From Flavobacterium sp. J49 (lineage in GTDB: Bacteria > Bacteroidota > Bacteroidia > Flavobacteriales > Flavobacteriaceae): a stretch of DNA of 64,000 bases. The position numbers and the translations under genes were made by a program. The DNA is taken from positions 4,891 to 68,890 of the forward strand of contig NZ_JAAQQU010000103.1 in NCBI RefSeq assembly GCF_011742145.1, written 5' to 3'. Below the pieces are notes generated by a model. It saw nothing but the letters and a program-made list of their open reading frames with translations, was not told the DNA's origin and made no database searches. Shown here in pieces: positions 26,917 through 35,506 of this stretch (positions within the stretch are counted from its first letter, which is position 1; every line of letters starts with the position of its first letter).

Positions 26917-27828
26917 TTGAAAAAGCAGCATTACATAATTCTGTTTTTGTGCTGCTCGAATTTACTTTGGGCGCAAAATAGTATAGAGAGCTTTCTGAAA
27001 CCTTCGGATACTTTAAACAAAAACCGACTCAAAACTCTAGTTATCTCTGAAGCGGCTATTGGAGCAACAGCTTTGATAGGTTTAAACCAGATTTGGTACG
27101 CCGATTATCCGCGTTCCGATTTTCACTTTATCAATGACAATGCCGAATGGCTGCAAATGGACAAAGCCGGACATGTTTTTTCTGCATATCATTTGGGTAG
27201 TTTTGGAGCCAATGCTTTGAAATGGAGTGGTTCGAGTAGAAAGAGTCAACTGATTTATGGTTCCACTTTGGGCTTGGCTTTCCTGACTACGGTTGAGGTT
27301 TTCGACGGTTATTCTGCCAATTGGGGAGCCTCTTTAGGCGATGTGGTGGCCAATGTGTCCGGAACGGCTTTGTTTGTTTCCCAGGAATTGCTTTGGAAAG
27401 AACAACGAATTGTGCCTAAATTTTCTTTTCATACAACACCTTATGCCTCGGCTCGACCTAATGTTTTGGGGAATTCATTGTCTGAGCAAATACTTAAAGA
27501 TTATAACGGACAAACGTATTGGCTTTCGGCTAACATTTATTCCTTTGCCAAGGATTCCAAAATTCCGAAATGGCTCAATATTGCCATTGGTTATGGTGCC
27601 GAAGGAATGATTACCGGAAAGGAGGAATTTGTCAACACCATTTTCCTTCCGGAAAGTGAAAGATACCGTCAATTTTACCTCAGTCTCGACGTTGATTTGA
27701 CGAAAATTGAAACCAAATCCCATTTTGTTAAGACGATTTTAACAATTTTTAACACCATCAAGATTCCGGCTCCAACGTTTGAAATCAAGGGACGCGGCGG
27801 TTCGAAGATGCACTTAATCTATTTTTAA
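26917..27828 (+). CDS. DUF2279/YfiM-like exported protein
   Basis: 303 aa, TTG start 3 nt after the mltG stop. Signal peptide (HYIILFLCCSNLLWAQ), then the YfiM/DUF2279 region: DKAGHVFSAYHLG, a hydrophobic stretch YGSTLGLAFLTTVEVFDGYSA and SLGDVVANVSGTALF. Function of the family is unknown; it is predicted periplasmic or outer-membrane associated. The tight spacing to mltG suggests co-expression. Confidence 0.82.
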   Translation: MKKQHYIILFLCCSNLLWAQNSIESFLKPSDTLNKNRLKTLVISEAAIGATALIGLNQIWYADYPRSDFHFINDNAEWLQMDKAGHVFSAYHLGSFGANALKWSGSSRKSQLIYGSTLGLAFLTTVEVFDGYSANWGASLGDVVANVSGTALFVSQELLWKEQRIVPKFSFHTTPYASARPNVLGNSLSEQILKDYNGQTYWLSANIYSFAKDSKIPKWLNIAIGYGAEGMITGKEEFVNTIFLPESERYRQFYLSLDVDLTKIETKSHFVKTILTIFNTIKIPAPTFEIKGRGGSKMHLIYF

Positions 27829-27870
27829 AGCAGTTTAACTACTTGATATTCAATTTTATAAAATTAGTTG

Positions 27871-27878
27871 TATATTTG
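27871..27878 (+). promoter_or_regulatory. Candidate -7 box of the lysozyme-like gene
   Basis: TATATTTG matches TAnnTTTG, 48 bp before the ATG at 27926. A TTG lies 25 nt upstream, slightly wider than usual. Confidence 0.5.
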
Positions 27879-27925
27879 CACTCGGTAATTTCATGTCGGT
27901 GACAGCGCTTGAGAAATAACATTTA

Positions 27926-28561
27926 ATGATAAAAAAAGGAATTTTTTACACATCAATCCTACTAACAGTAGCTTTCATAAGCTCAGGTTTTAAACCCTAT
28001 AATTCCCAAGTCAACTTCGGTTTTCGTGTTGATGAAAATAAAAGACTTTCATACGTCTTTCCTTCTGAAAACAACATAGACTATTTTAGTCCGGCTGTCC
28101 CATTCAAGGGCAAGTATTTTATTGGCTATAAGGATGCCATTGCACACAAAGAATCCCAAGGGAAATACAAAAAAATCAATACTTTAGGGTATTTAGGTAA
28201 ATACCAATTTGGGGTTCAAACCCTCAAGTCAATTGGGATTCATGATAGTTCGGCCTTTTTAAACAATCCGAAACTACAAGAGAAAGCTTTTATTGCCTTA
28301 CTTTCTAAAAACAAATACGAATTGAGAAAGTACATCAAAGACTTTGAAGGAAAGGTAATAGATGGCGTTAAAATTACAGAATCGGGGATTTTAGCGGCTG
28401 CGCATTTGGGTGGAACCGGTTCAGTAAAACGTTTTCTGAATTCAAGAGGTGCCAAAAAATGTAAAGATGATTACGGGACTTCGGTGCGAACATATCTTAA
28501 AGACTTCGGCGGATTCGAAACGCATGGCATCAAAGCCATCAAGAACGCCAAAGTGCAATAA
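27926..28561 (+). CDS. Exported lysozyme-like / transglycosylase-fold protein
   Basis: 211 aa with signal peptide (FYTSILLTVAFISSG). The core IAHKESQGKYKKINTLGYLGKYQFG near residue 72 places a Glu next to Ser-Gln, as in the E-S motif of soluble lytic transglycosylase folds. LAAAHLGGTGSVKRFLNSRG follows. It may cleave peptidoglycan, or be a structural relative. Own promoter box. Its 3' end faces the RsmI-like gene with a 16-bp gap. Confidence 0.7.
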   Translation: MIKKGIFYTSILLTVAFISSGFKPYNSQVNFGFRVDENKRLSYVFPSENNIDYFSPAVPFKGKYFIGYKDAIAHKESQGKYKKINTLGYLGKYQFGVQTLKSIGIHDSSAFLNNPKLQEKAFIALLSKNKYELRKYIKDFEGKVIDGVKITESGILAAAHLGGTGSVKRFLNSRGAKKCKDDYGTSVRTYLKDFGGFETHGIKAIKNAKVQ

Positions 28562-28577
28562 TTTCGTTTTTGCTCTT

Positions 28578-29300
28578 TTAAAACTTATGAATAATAAAAA
28601 TAGTAGGTCGGTTGTGTAAATCGACCTTTGTTTTTTTCCAATCTGCCACACGAAACGTTTTGATGTATTCAGTTGGCAAAGTCAGGTCGGTGGCAATACA
28701 AAGATGAGTGTTGGGTTGTAATGCTTGTAAAATGTCTTCTAACAACTTATTGTTTCGATAAGGTGTTTCAATAAAAATTTGAGATTGATTTTTATCGTTA
28801 GATAGCTTTTCAAAGTTTTTTAGTGCCGATTTCTTTTCGCCTTTATCAATAGGCAAATACCCATTGAAAGCAAAACTCTGTCCGTTCATCCCCGAACCCA
28901 TCATAGCTAATAGGATGGAAGAAGGACCGACCAAAGGAATCACTTGAATGCCTTTTTCATGCGCTAACTTCACAATCACCGCTCCGGGATCGGCTACTCC
29001 GGGACAACCGGCTTCGCTCATCAAGCCTATGTTTACGCCATTTAAGCATGGTGCAATCATGGCGTTATGTTCTGAAATATCGGTGTGTTTGTTGAGTGCC
29101 GATAATTGTAAACTCGCCTGAACTTTTTCAGGGTTTATCGATTTGATGAATTTTCGAGCGGTTTTTTCGTTTTCAACAATATAAGTGTCAATAAAATCAA
29201 TGGCTCTTTTTACGGATTGTGGTAAAACATCATCCGGATTCATTTCGCCCAAAGTGGTCGGAATCAAATAGAGTTTTCCTTTTAGGCTAGCGGTAGTCAT
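28578..29300 (-). CDS. SAM-dependent methyltransferase, RsmI-like (tetrapyrrole methylase fold)
   Basis: 240 aa. LYLIPTTLGEM at the N-terminus, SEAGCPGVADPGAVIV and VIPLVGPSSILLAMMGSGMNGQSFAFNGYLP are characteristic of RsmI, which methylates C1402 ribose of 16S rRNA. The protein is shorter than E. coli RsmI (286 aa) and lacks its C-terminal tail, so it may be the short RsmI-like paralog found in Bacteroidota, of unproven substrate. Overlaps the upstream phosphatase gene by 4 nt. Confidence 0.85.
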   Translation of the reverse strand: MTTASLKGKLYLIPTTLGEMNPDDVLPQSVKRAIDFIDTYIVENEKTARKFIKSINPEKVQASLQLSALNKHTDISEHNAMIAPCLNGVNIGLMSEAGCPGVADPGAVIVKLAHEKGIQVIPLVGPSSILLAMMGSGMNGQSFAFNGYLPIDKGEKKSALKNFEKLSNDKNQSQIFIETPYRNNKLLEDILQALQPNTHLCIATDLTLPTEYIKTFRVADWKKTKVDLHNRPTIFIIHKF

Positions 29301-29764
29301 GGATGCTTTTCGATTAGTTTTTTCGCCAAAATAGAGCAGGTTTCATCCAGCATTTCATACACCATATCGAAACCGTTTTGCAATCCGTAATAAGGATCGG
29401 GGACATCTACATTTTCACCCGGAAATAAATGATTCAAAATCATTTCCACTTTTGCCTTGTGCGCTTCCGTTTTGGCTAAATCAATAACGTTGTCATAATT
29501 GGAACTGTCCATCACAAAGATATAATCGAATTCGTCAAAATCTCTGGAAGTGAATTGTCTGCCTTTCTGCTGGGTAATGTCTAAACCGTTTTTTTGAGCG
29601 ACCAAAATGGAACGCTGATCGGGTTGTTTGCCAACATGATAATTTCCTGTTCCGGCAGAATCTACTAAAAATTTATCTTGGGGAAGTTTGGATGCCAACA
29701 AGCCTTCTGCTAACGGAGATCGGCAGATGTTTCCTAAACAAACCATTAAAATTTTAACAGGCAT
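29297..29764 (-). CDS. Low-molecular-weight protein-tyrosine phosphatase
   Basis: 155 aa. The P-loop CLGNICRSPLAEG (CX5R) is near the N-terminus and the general-acid Asp lies in VPDPYYG near residue 128. It dephosphorylates tyrosine residues or small phosphoesters in the cytoplasm. Located 40 bp after dnaA and overlapping the RsmI-like gene by 4 nt: a three-gene leftward operon. Confidence 0.93.
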   Translation of the reverse strand: MPVKILMVCLGNICRSPLAEGLLASKLPQDKFLVDSAGTGNYHVGKQPDQRSILVAQKNGLDITQQKGRQFTSRDFDEFDYIFVMDSSNYDNVIDLAKTEAHKAKVEMILNHLFPGENVDVPDPYYGLQNGFDMVYEMLDETCSILAKKLIEKHP

Positions 29765-29804
29765 AGTGATTTTTTCTAAGCTGCAAACTTAGTCAAAAAC
29801 CCAA

Positions 29805-31232
29805 TTAAAGAGATAATTTTTTGTGAATATCTTCTACAAATTTTTTGAATTGTTTGTCGGTAGAAACCAAGTTGTCAACGGTTTTACAAGCATGTAGTAC
29901 GGTAGCGTGATCTCGGTCTCCAATTTGAGAACCGATATTTGCCAAAGAAGATTTCGTAAACTTCTTAGCAAAGAACATGGCCAATTGACGGGCTTGCACC
30001 ACGTGACGTTTTCTGGTTTTAGACTGTAAAGTATCAACATCCAATTGGAAATAATCAGAAACTACTTTTTGAATATAATCGATAGAAATTTCGCGCTTAA
30101 CATTCTTAACGAATTTTTCTACGACACTTTTGGCCAAATCCAAGGTCACTTCTTTTTTATTGAAAGACGATTGAGCAATCAACGAAATAATCGCACCTTC
30201 TAATTCTCTCACATTAGATTTGATGTTTCTGGCGACATATTCTACAATTTCTTCCGGCATTTCAACGCCATCGCGGTATAGAATATTTTTTAGGATAGAA
30301 ATTCTGGTTTCGTAATCCGGTTGGTGTAACTCGGCAGACAATCCCCATTTGAAACGCGACAACAAACGTTGTTCAATGTCCTGCATGTCTACCGGTGCTT
30401 TGTCTGAGGTTAGGATTACTTGTTTACCGTTTTGGTGTAAGTAATTAAAGATATGGAAGAATACATCTTGCGTTCCTGATTTTCCGGAAAGGAATTGAAC
30501 GTCGTCAATAATCAACACATCAATTAATTGGTAGAAATGAATAAAGTCATTTCTGTTATTTTTCTTAACCGAATCAATATATTGTTGCGTGAATACTTCA
30601 GCAGAAATATACAATACGGTTTTTTCAGGATATTTGTCTTTGATTTCAACCCCGATAGCATGGGCTAAGTGGGTTTTTCCTAAACCAACGCCACCAAAAA
30701 TCAATAGCGGGTTGAAAGAAGTTCCGCCAGGTTTGTTGGCTACCGCCATTCCGGCAGAGCGTGCTAAACGGTTAGAATCACCTTCCAAGAAATTGTCGAA
30801 GCTGTAATTTGGATTGAGTTGTGACTCAATTTTTAAATTTCTGATTCCCGGAATTACGAAAGGATTCTTTAGTTCGGGATTCAGGTTTTTAAACGGAGCA
30901 TCAACGTCTTGAGATTTTATCGGGCTGCGGTGTGCACTTGGCAATTGTTCCGTAAACGGTTGTTTGTTGCCATAAGTGTTTTCCATTTTGATTTTATAGA
31001 GTAACTTTGCGTTTTTTCCGAGTTCTTTGGTTAACGCTACCTTCAATAATTTAACGTAGTGTTCTTCGAGCCATTCGTAGAAAAATTTACTAGGCACTTG
31101 AATGTACAAAGCGTTGTCTGTAAGTTCAACTGACTTAATCGGTTCAAACCAAGTTTTGAAAGCTTGTTCTTGAATATTGTCTTTTATGAACTCAAGACAG
31201 TTTTCCCATACCGATTGCGCAGTTTTGCTCAT
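29805..31232 (-). CDS. dnaA: Chromosomal replication initiator DnaA
   Basis: 475 aa. Domain I begins SVWENCLEFIKDNIQEQAFKTWF. The AAA+ domain has Walker A FGGVGLGKTHLA (about 180), Walker B VLIIDDVQFLSG (about 243) and LLSRFKWGL. The C-terminal DNA-binding helix-turn-helix carries GDRDHATVLHACKTV. It melts oriC and loads the replicative helicase. No cluster of DnaA boxes is visible in the 190 bp upstream, so the origin is probably elsewhere. Confidence 0.98.
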   Translation of the reverse strand: MSKTAQSVWENCLEFIKDNIQEQAFKTWFEPIKSVELTDNALYIQVPSKFFYEWLEEHYVKLLKVALTKELGKNAKLLYKIKMENTYGNKQPFTEQLPSAHRSPIKSQDVDAPFKNLNPELKNPFVIPGIRNLKIESQLNPNYSFDNFLEGDSNRLARSAGMAVANKPGGTSFNPLLIFGGVGLGKTHLAHAIGVEIKDKYPEKTVLYISAEVFTQQYIDSVKKNNRNDFIHFYQLIDVLIIDDVQFLSGKSGTQDVFFHIFNYLHQNGKQVILTSDKAPVDMQDIEQRLLSRFKWGLSAELHQPDYETRISILKNILYRDGVEMPEEIVEYVARNIKSNVRELEGAIISLIAQSSFNKKEVTLDLAKSVVEKFVKNVKREISIDYIQKVVSDYFQLDVDTLQSKTRKRHVVQARQLAMFFAKKFTKSSLANIGSQIGDRDHATVLHACKTVDNLVSTDKQFKKFVEDIHKKLSL

Positions 31233-31420
31233 ATTTGGTTAAAAATTATAGTAATTATTGTTAGGTTATTTTGACAAAGACGACTATGAAAATCGTCGTG
31301 TTTTTCGGGATAACAAATATGTGAATAAAATTCGTTAAAAAAAATTTATATGGTATTGATTTTTTAAAAATATTGTTGTAAAGAGAAGTATTGATTATAG
31401 ATTAAAAGCAAAAAAAGCAG

Positions 31421-31819
31421 ATGAAAGAACATCAAATTCAGGTTAGAGTTCGTTACTCGGAAACCGACCAAATGAGTGTAGTTTATCACGGGAATTATGT
31501 GCCTTATTTTGAGATGGGACGCGTGGAATGGCTTAGAAACAAAGGGATTTCATATAAATCACTTGAAGAAAACGGAATTGCCCTTCCGATAGTTTCGATG
31601 ACGATAAATTACAAAAAACCAGCACGTTATGACGACTTACTTACAGTGATTACCAAGTTCAAAAGTCAATCCTCTGTGAAGATAGAATTCGATTGTGAAA
31701 TTCGCAATGAAAACGATGAGTTATTAACAACTGCGCATTTTATACTCGTGTTTGTGGACATAAATTTGGGAAAACCTATTGCGCCTCCACAATACATTTT
31801 GGACATCATGAAGGATTAA
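31421..31819 (+). CDS. Acyl-CoA thioesterase, YbgC/4-hydroxybenzoyl-CoA type (hotdog fold)
   Basis: 132 aa. VRVRYSETDQMSVVYHGNYVPYFEMGRVEWLR contains the family's Tyr-x-x-Thr-Asp and His-x-Asn-Tyr signature with the catalytic Asp. It hydrolyses acyl-CoA thioesters; the physiological substrate is unknown. It ends in a 4-bp convergent overlap with the IMPACT-family gene. Confidence 0.9.
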   Translation: MKEHQIQVRVRYSETDQMSVVYHGNYVPYFEMGRVEWLRNKGISYKSLEENGIALPIVSMTINYKKPARYDDLLTVITKFKSQSSVKIEFDCEIRNENDELLTTAHFILVFVDINLGKPIAPPQYILDIMKD

Positions 31820-32418
31820 ATTTTTTGGATCTCAATTTCAAATAAATTACTAAAAATGTCGACTGTATTTTCGGCATTTTTTTTTCGGGTAGCAATTTCA
31901 ATTTGACAACTTTCTTCCATTTTTTGAGCAATGATGTCTAAGTTTTTTTCCTTAATAACTCTCATCACTTTATTCATGTTTTTGTAATCAAAGGAGATTA
32001 GGAAATGAACGTCAATTGTTTTCTCAATTATTTCCGATTCCTCCAATGCCATTTGTGCTGCAATTCGGTAGGCTGAGATTAATCCGCCCACGCCCAATTT
32101 TACACCGCCAAAAAATCTAACCACCACCACCAATATATTGGTCACATCAAAGGACTGAATTTGCCCGTAAATAGGCATGCCGGCAGAGTTGCTGGGTTCG
32201 CCGTCATCATTGGCGCGGTATTGTATGGTGTCGGTTCCTAATTGAAAAGCATAACAAAAATGGACTGCTCCAAAGTGTTGTTTTCGCAACTGTTCAAGAT
32301 GAGATTTGACTTCAGCTTCAGTCGTTACCGGAAAAGCATACCCAAAGAACTTGCTGTTTTTTTCTTTATAAAGTATAACCGGTGAAGGCGAAGCAATAGT
32401 ATTATAGGTGTCTTTCAA
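31816..32418 (-). CDS. YigZ/IMPACT family protein
   Basis: 200 aa. KFFGYAFPVTTEAEVKSHLEQLRKQH, FCYAFQLG, NDDGEPSNSAGMPIYGQI and VVRFFGGVKLGVGGLISAYR are the UPF0029/IMPACT N-terminal signatures. The C-terminal part is a small ferredoxin-like domain. A translation-associated role is known for eukaryotic IMPACT; the bacterial function is not settled. Confidence 0.92.
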   Translation of the reverse strand: MKDTYNTIASPSPVILYKEKNSKFFGYAFPVTTEAEVKSHLEQLRKQHFGAVHFCYAFQLGTDTIQYRANDDGEPSNSAGMPIYGQIQSFDVTNILVVVVRFFGGVKLGVGGLISAYRIAAQMALEESEIIEKTIDVHFLISFDYKNMNKVMRVIKEKNLDIIAQKMEESCQIEIATRKKNAENTVDIFSNLFEIEIQKI

Positions 32419-32448
32419 TGAAACTGTTATTGAAAATTGATATTGGAA

Positions 32449-33060
32449 TTAGGAGAAAGGCAAGTGCTTTTGGTCAAACAAGTTCACCACGTCTTCTTTG
32501 CCCACTTGTAAATTCCACACATAAAGACCGAGACTTTCAGCGATATCGGTGTTTTCTTTTTTGTCATCCACAAATAAAGTGCGTTTGGGCGATAGGTCGT
32601 GCTTGTTCATTATAGTGGTGAAAATTTCCGGCTGTGGTTTTCTCATCCCCATTTCGTAAGAGTAATACACTTTTTCAAAGCAACGGTAAAAATCGGAGTA
32701 GAAAGACATGCCTACTTTGTGTTCGAATTTATTGATATGAATGGAATCCGTATTGGTTAACAAAAACAAGCGGTATTTATTGGAGAGTAGTTGTAAAAAT
32801 TCTAAGCGATACAAAGGGAAATCACCTATAACCGAATTCCAGGCTTTGGTAATTTCTTCGATAGAAGCATTGGGGATAAACTGGTGAAAACTCTCTACGA
32901 ATTGCACATCGGTGATTTGACCTTTTTCAAACAAATCATTTTGGGCTAATAGCACTTCATTCGGGCCATCAAGACCTAACTTTTTAAACTCTTCAATCGA
33001 TTTTTCTTTTTCAAGGTTGATAAAGACATCGCCAAAATCGAAAATTATTGTGTTAATCAT
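32449..33060 (-). CDS. HAD-superfamily hydrolase (subfamily IA)
   Basis: 203 aa. The nucleophile motif IIFDFGDVFINLE, motif II LLTNTDSIHI, then YYSYEMGMRKPQPEIF with the conserved Lys and LFVDDKKENTDIAESLG (motif IV). It is a phosphatase or haloacid-dehalogenase-like enzyme, substrate unknown. It overlaps ribD by 8 nt, so it might act on a riboflavin-pathway phosphate intermediate; that is inference from position only. Confidence 0.88.
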   Translation of the reverse strand: MINTIIFDFGDVFINLEKEKSIEEFKKLGLDGPNEVLLAQNDLFEKGQITDVQFVESFHQFIPNASIEEITKAWNSVIGDFPLYRLEFLQLLSNKYRLFLLTNTDSIHINKFEHKVGMSFYSDFYRCFEKVYYSYEMGMRKPQPEIFTTIMNKHDLSPKRTLFVDDKKENTDIAESLGLYVWNLQVGKEDVVNLFDQKHLPFS

Positions 33061-34111
33061 GATTTAAAAAAAGTTTAAGTTGGTCGTCTTTTATGTCGTC
33101 TGTTTTGGAAATACCGCTTAACAAAGGTGCTTTAATACCTTCGTCCAATGCAATATTTCCGATAAAAACTCTAGCTTCATCCCAAAGATTGTTGTCTATA
33201 AAAGTTTGCAGCGTTTTATTTCCGCCTTCCACAATCACAGATTGTATGTTATATTGGTATAAAATACCGATTATTTTTTGGGTTAGTTGCTTATCAAAGA
33301 TAACACTTTCAAAAATAATATTCTCGCCAGAGATTAAATTTTCTTGTTCAGTAAAGACGATGGTTTTTGTTTTTTCGTCTTTTACATCATAATCAGTAGT
33401 AATTTTTCCGGTTCTGTCTAAAACGATTCGGATTGGGTTTTCTCCTGTCCAATCGCGAACATCTAATTTAGGGTTGTCGTCTAAAACAGTTTGTGTTCCG
33501 ACCAAAATGGCTTGCTCTTCACTACGCCATTTATGGGTTAATTGGCGCGAAAAAACATTGGAAATCCATACCGGTTCTTTTTTTTCTTTGGTCAAAGGCG
33601 CGATAAACCCATCTTTACTTTCGGCCCATTTCAAGATGATAAAAGGGCGTTTTTTTTTGTGAAATGTAAAGAAGCGTTTGTTCAATTCGTTACATTCTTT
33701 TTCCAAAATCCCAACGGTTACATGACAACCGTTTTCAATCAATCGTTTGATTCCGGCACCGGCGACTTTACTATTGGGATCAACGGTTCCAATCACTACC
33801 TTCGGGATTTTATGTTTGATGATTAAATCACAACAAGGCGGTGTTTTGCCAAAATGACTGCAGGGTTCGAGTGAGACATAAATGGTTGATTTGGTCAACA
33901 AGGATTTGTCTTTTACCGAATTGATGGCATTGACTTCGGCATGAGCTTCGCCGGCTTTTCGATGCCAACCTTCTCCGATGATTTTACCGTCATAAACAAT
34001 GACACTGCCTACTAAGGGATTGGGATAGGTATTGCCTAAGCCATTTTTGGCTAATTGAATGCAGCGTTTTATGTAAATTTCCTCTATCTTCACAACACAA
34101 AAATAAGACAT
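33053..34111 (-). CDS. ribD: Bifunctional riboflavin deaminase/reductase RibD
   Basis: 352 aa from the ATG at 34111; a GTG six codons later is an alternative, and a longer frame to 34162 runs into the divergent gene. The N-terminal zinc deaminase has HAEVNAI (about 55) and EPCSHFGKTPPCCD (about 82). The C-terminal reductase has FIILKWAESKDGFIA and VEGGNKTLQTFID. It carries out steps two and three of riboflavin synthesis. The start lies 10 bp from the divergent GNAT gene. Confidence 0.94.
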   Translation of the reverse strand: MSYFCVVKIEEIYIKRCIQLAKNGLGNTYPNPLVGSVIVYDGKIIGEGWHRKAGEAHAEVNAINSVKDKSLLTKSTIYVSLEPCSHFGKTPPCCDLIIKHKIPKVVIGTVDPNSKVAGAGIKRLIENGCHVTVGILEKECNELNKRFFTFHKKKRPFIILKWAESKDGFIAPLTKEKKEPVWISNVFSRQLTHKWRSEEQAILVGTQTVLDDNPKLDVRDWTGENPIRIVLDRTGKITTDYDVKDEKTKTIVFTEQENLISGENIIFESVIFDKQLTQKIIGILYQYNIQSVIVEGGNKTLQTFIDNNLWDEARVFIGNIALDEGIKAPLLSGISKTDDIKDDQLKLFLNHD

Positions 34112-34121
34112 TACTTTTAAA

Positions 34122-34619
34122 ATGAGCAGCATACAAATCAGAGAAATCCAAAAGCAAGACAATCAGCAAATTGCAGCCGTAATACGAGAAGTTTTTATAG
34201 CCGATAATTTCCCGAAAACCGGAACTGCCTTTGCCGATATACAGTTGGATTTTATGTTTGAGGCTTATGACAAACCACGGGCGACCTATTTTGTAGTAGA
34301 AGTTGAAGGTAAAATTGTAGGCGGCGCAGGCGTGAGTCAATTGGAGAATTCCACCGAGAATATTTGTGAATTACAAAAAATGTACTTTTTGCAAGAAGTT
34401 CGAGGTAAAGGCATTGGTTCCCAAATGATTCAAAAGTGTTTAGAGAAGGCCACCGAGTTGGGTTATGAAAAATGCTATCTCGAAACCTTACCCGAAATGT
34501 TAGCGGCACAAAGCTTGTACAAGAAAATGGGTTTTGAATACCTTTGTGCGCCTTTGGGCAATACCGGTCATACGACTTGTCCGGTTTGGATGATCAAGAG
34601 TTTAAATTCCAAATCCTGA
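34122..34619 (+). CDS. GNAT N-acetyltransferase
   Basis: 165 aa. IQIREIQKQDNQQIAAVIREVF at the N-terminus, then acetyl-CoA motif A MYFLQEVRGKGIGSQMIQKCLEKA and ETLPEMLAAQSLYKKMGFEYL. Substrate unknown. Its stop TGA overlaps the ATG of prmC (TGATG), so the two are translationally coupled; it could act with translation, but this is only positional. Confidence 0.88.
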   Translation: MSSIQIREIQKQDNQQIAAVIREVFIADNFPKTGTAFADIQLDFMFEAYDKPRATYFVVEVEGKIVGGAGVSQLENSTENICELQKMYFLQEVRGKGIGSQMIQKCLEKATELGYEKCYLETLPEMLAAQSLYKKMGFEYLCAPLGNTGHTTCPVWMIKSLNSKS

Positions 34620-35473
34620 TGTTAATTAAAAACTATAAAAACACTTTTTTTCAGGAACTATCGCCTTTGTATGAGGAAAAGGAAGTTGAGAGTTTCTTTT
34701 ATTTAGTTTTAGAAAGTTTCCACCGGAAAAAGCGAATCGATTTGGCGCTGTACCCTGAGATGGAAATGGATGCACTTCAATTGTTGCGTTGGGAAAGTGT
34801 TTTGGTCGAATTGAAAAAGCATAAACCGATTCAATATATTTTGGGAGAAACCGAGTTTTTTGGTTTACCGTTTTTAGTCAATGAAAATGTTTTAATTCCA
34901 AGACCTGAAACGGAAGAACTGGTCGACTTAATTTTATCAAATATCCGAATATCCGAATTGCCAAATCTACTCAAAATCCTAGACATTGGAACCGGTAGCG
35001 GATGTATTCCGATTGCTTTGAAAAAGAATTTGCCGAATGCTGAAGTTTATGCGATTGATGTTTCGGAAAAGGCTTTGGCAACAGCCCAAAAAAATGCGGA
35101 ATTGAATACTGTAGCGGTTCAGTTTATGCTCAAAAACATATTGGAAACAGTAGATTTAGAACAACAATTTGACATCATCGTGTCCAATCCGCCTTATGTT
35201 CAGAATTTAGAAAAGGCTGAAATCAATCCTAATGTGTTAGAATACGAACCACATTTGGCCTTGTTTGTAGAAGACCACGATGCTTTACTTTTTTATCGAA
35301 AAATCACCGAGTTGGCAAAGAAAAATTTAAATCCGAATGGGAAACTGTACTTCGAAATCAATCAATATTTAGGCAAAGAAACCGTGGTGTTGATTGAAAG
35401 GTTTGGGTTCAAAAATGTTACTTTGATAAAAGACATTTATGGAAATGACAGAATGATTTCGGCAGTATTATAA
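34619..35473 (+). CDS. prmC: Release factor glutamine methyltransferase PrmC
   Basis: 284 aa from the ATG at 34619 that overlaps the previous stop. The longer frame into the GNAT gene is not needed. It methylates the Gln of the GGQ motif in RF1/RF2. Motifs: PIQYILGETEFFGLPF with ENVLIPRPETEELVD, the SAM site LDIGTGSGCIPIALKK (about 120), and the catalytic SNPPYV (about 188). Confidence 0.95.
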   Translation: MLIKNYKNTFFQELSPLYEEKEVESFFYLVLESFHRKKRIDLALYPEMEMDALQLLRWESVLVELKKHKPIQYILGETEFFGLPFLVNENVLIPRPETEELVDLILSNIRISELPNLLKILDIGTGSGCIPIALKKNLPNAEVYAIDVSEKALATAQKNAELNTVAVQFMLKNILETVDLEQQFDIIVSNPPYVQNLEKAEINPNVLEYEPHLALFVEDHDALLFYRKITELAKKNLNPNGKLYFEINQYLGKETVVLIERFGFKNVTLIKDIYGNDRMISAVL

Positions 35474-35506
35474 ACGGAACACAGTCAACAGAATACAGAA
35501 GATTAA

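Noticed and set aside
31233..31420. Possible oriC next to dnaA
   Set aside because: No cluster of TTATCCACA-type boxes; only an AT-rich spacer and a short GACGA/TCGTC inverted repeat. The gene order dnaA-PTP-RsmI also lacks dnaN.
34544..34618. Longer N-terminus for prmC inside the GNAT gene
   Set aside because: The ATG at 34619 gives a normal PrmC length and the usual TGATG coupling.
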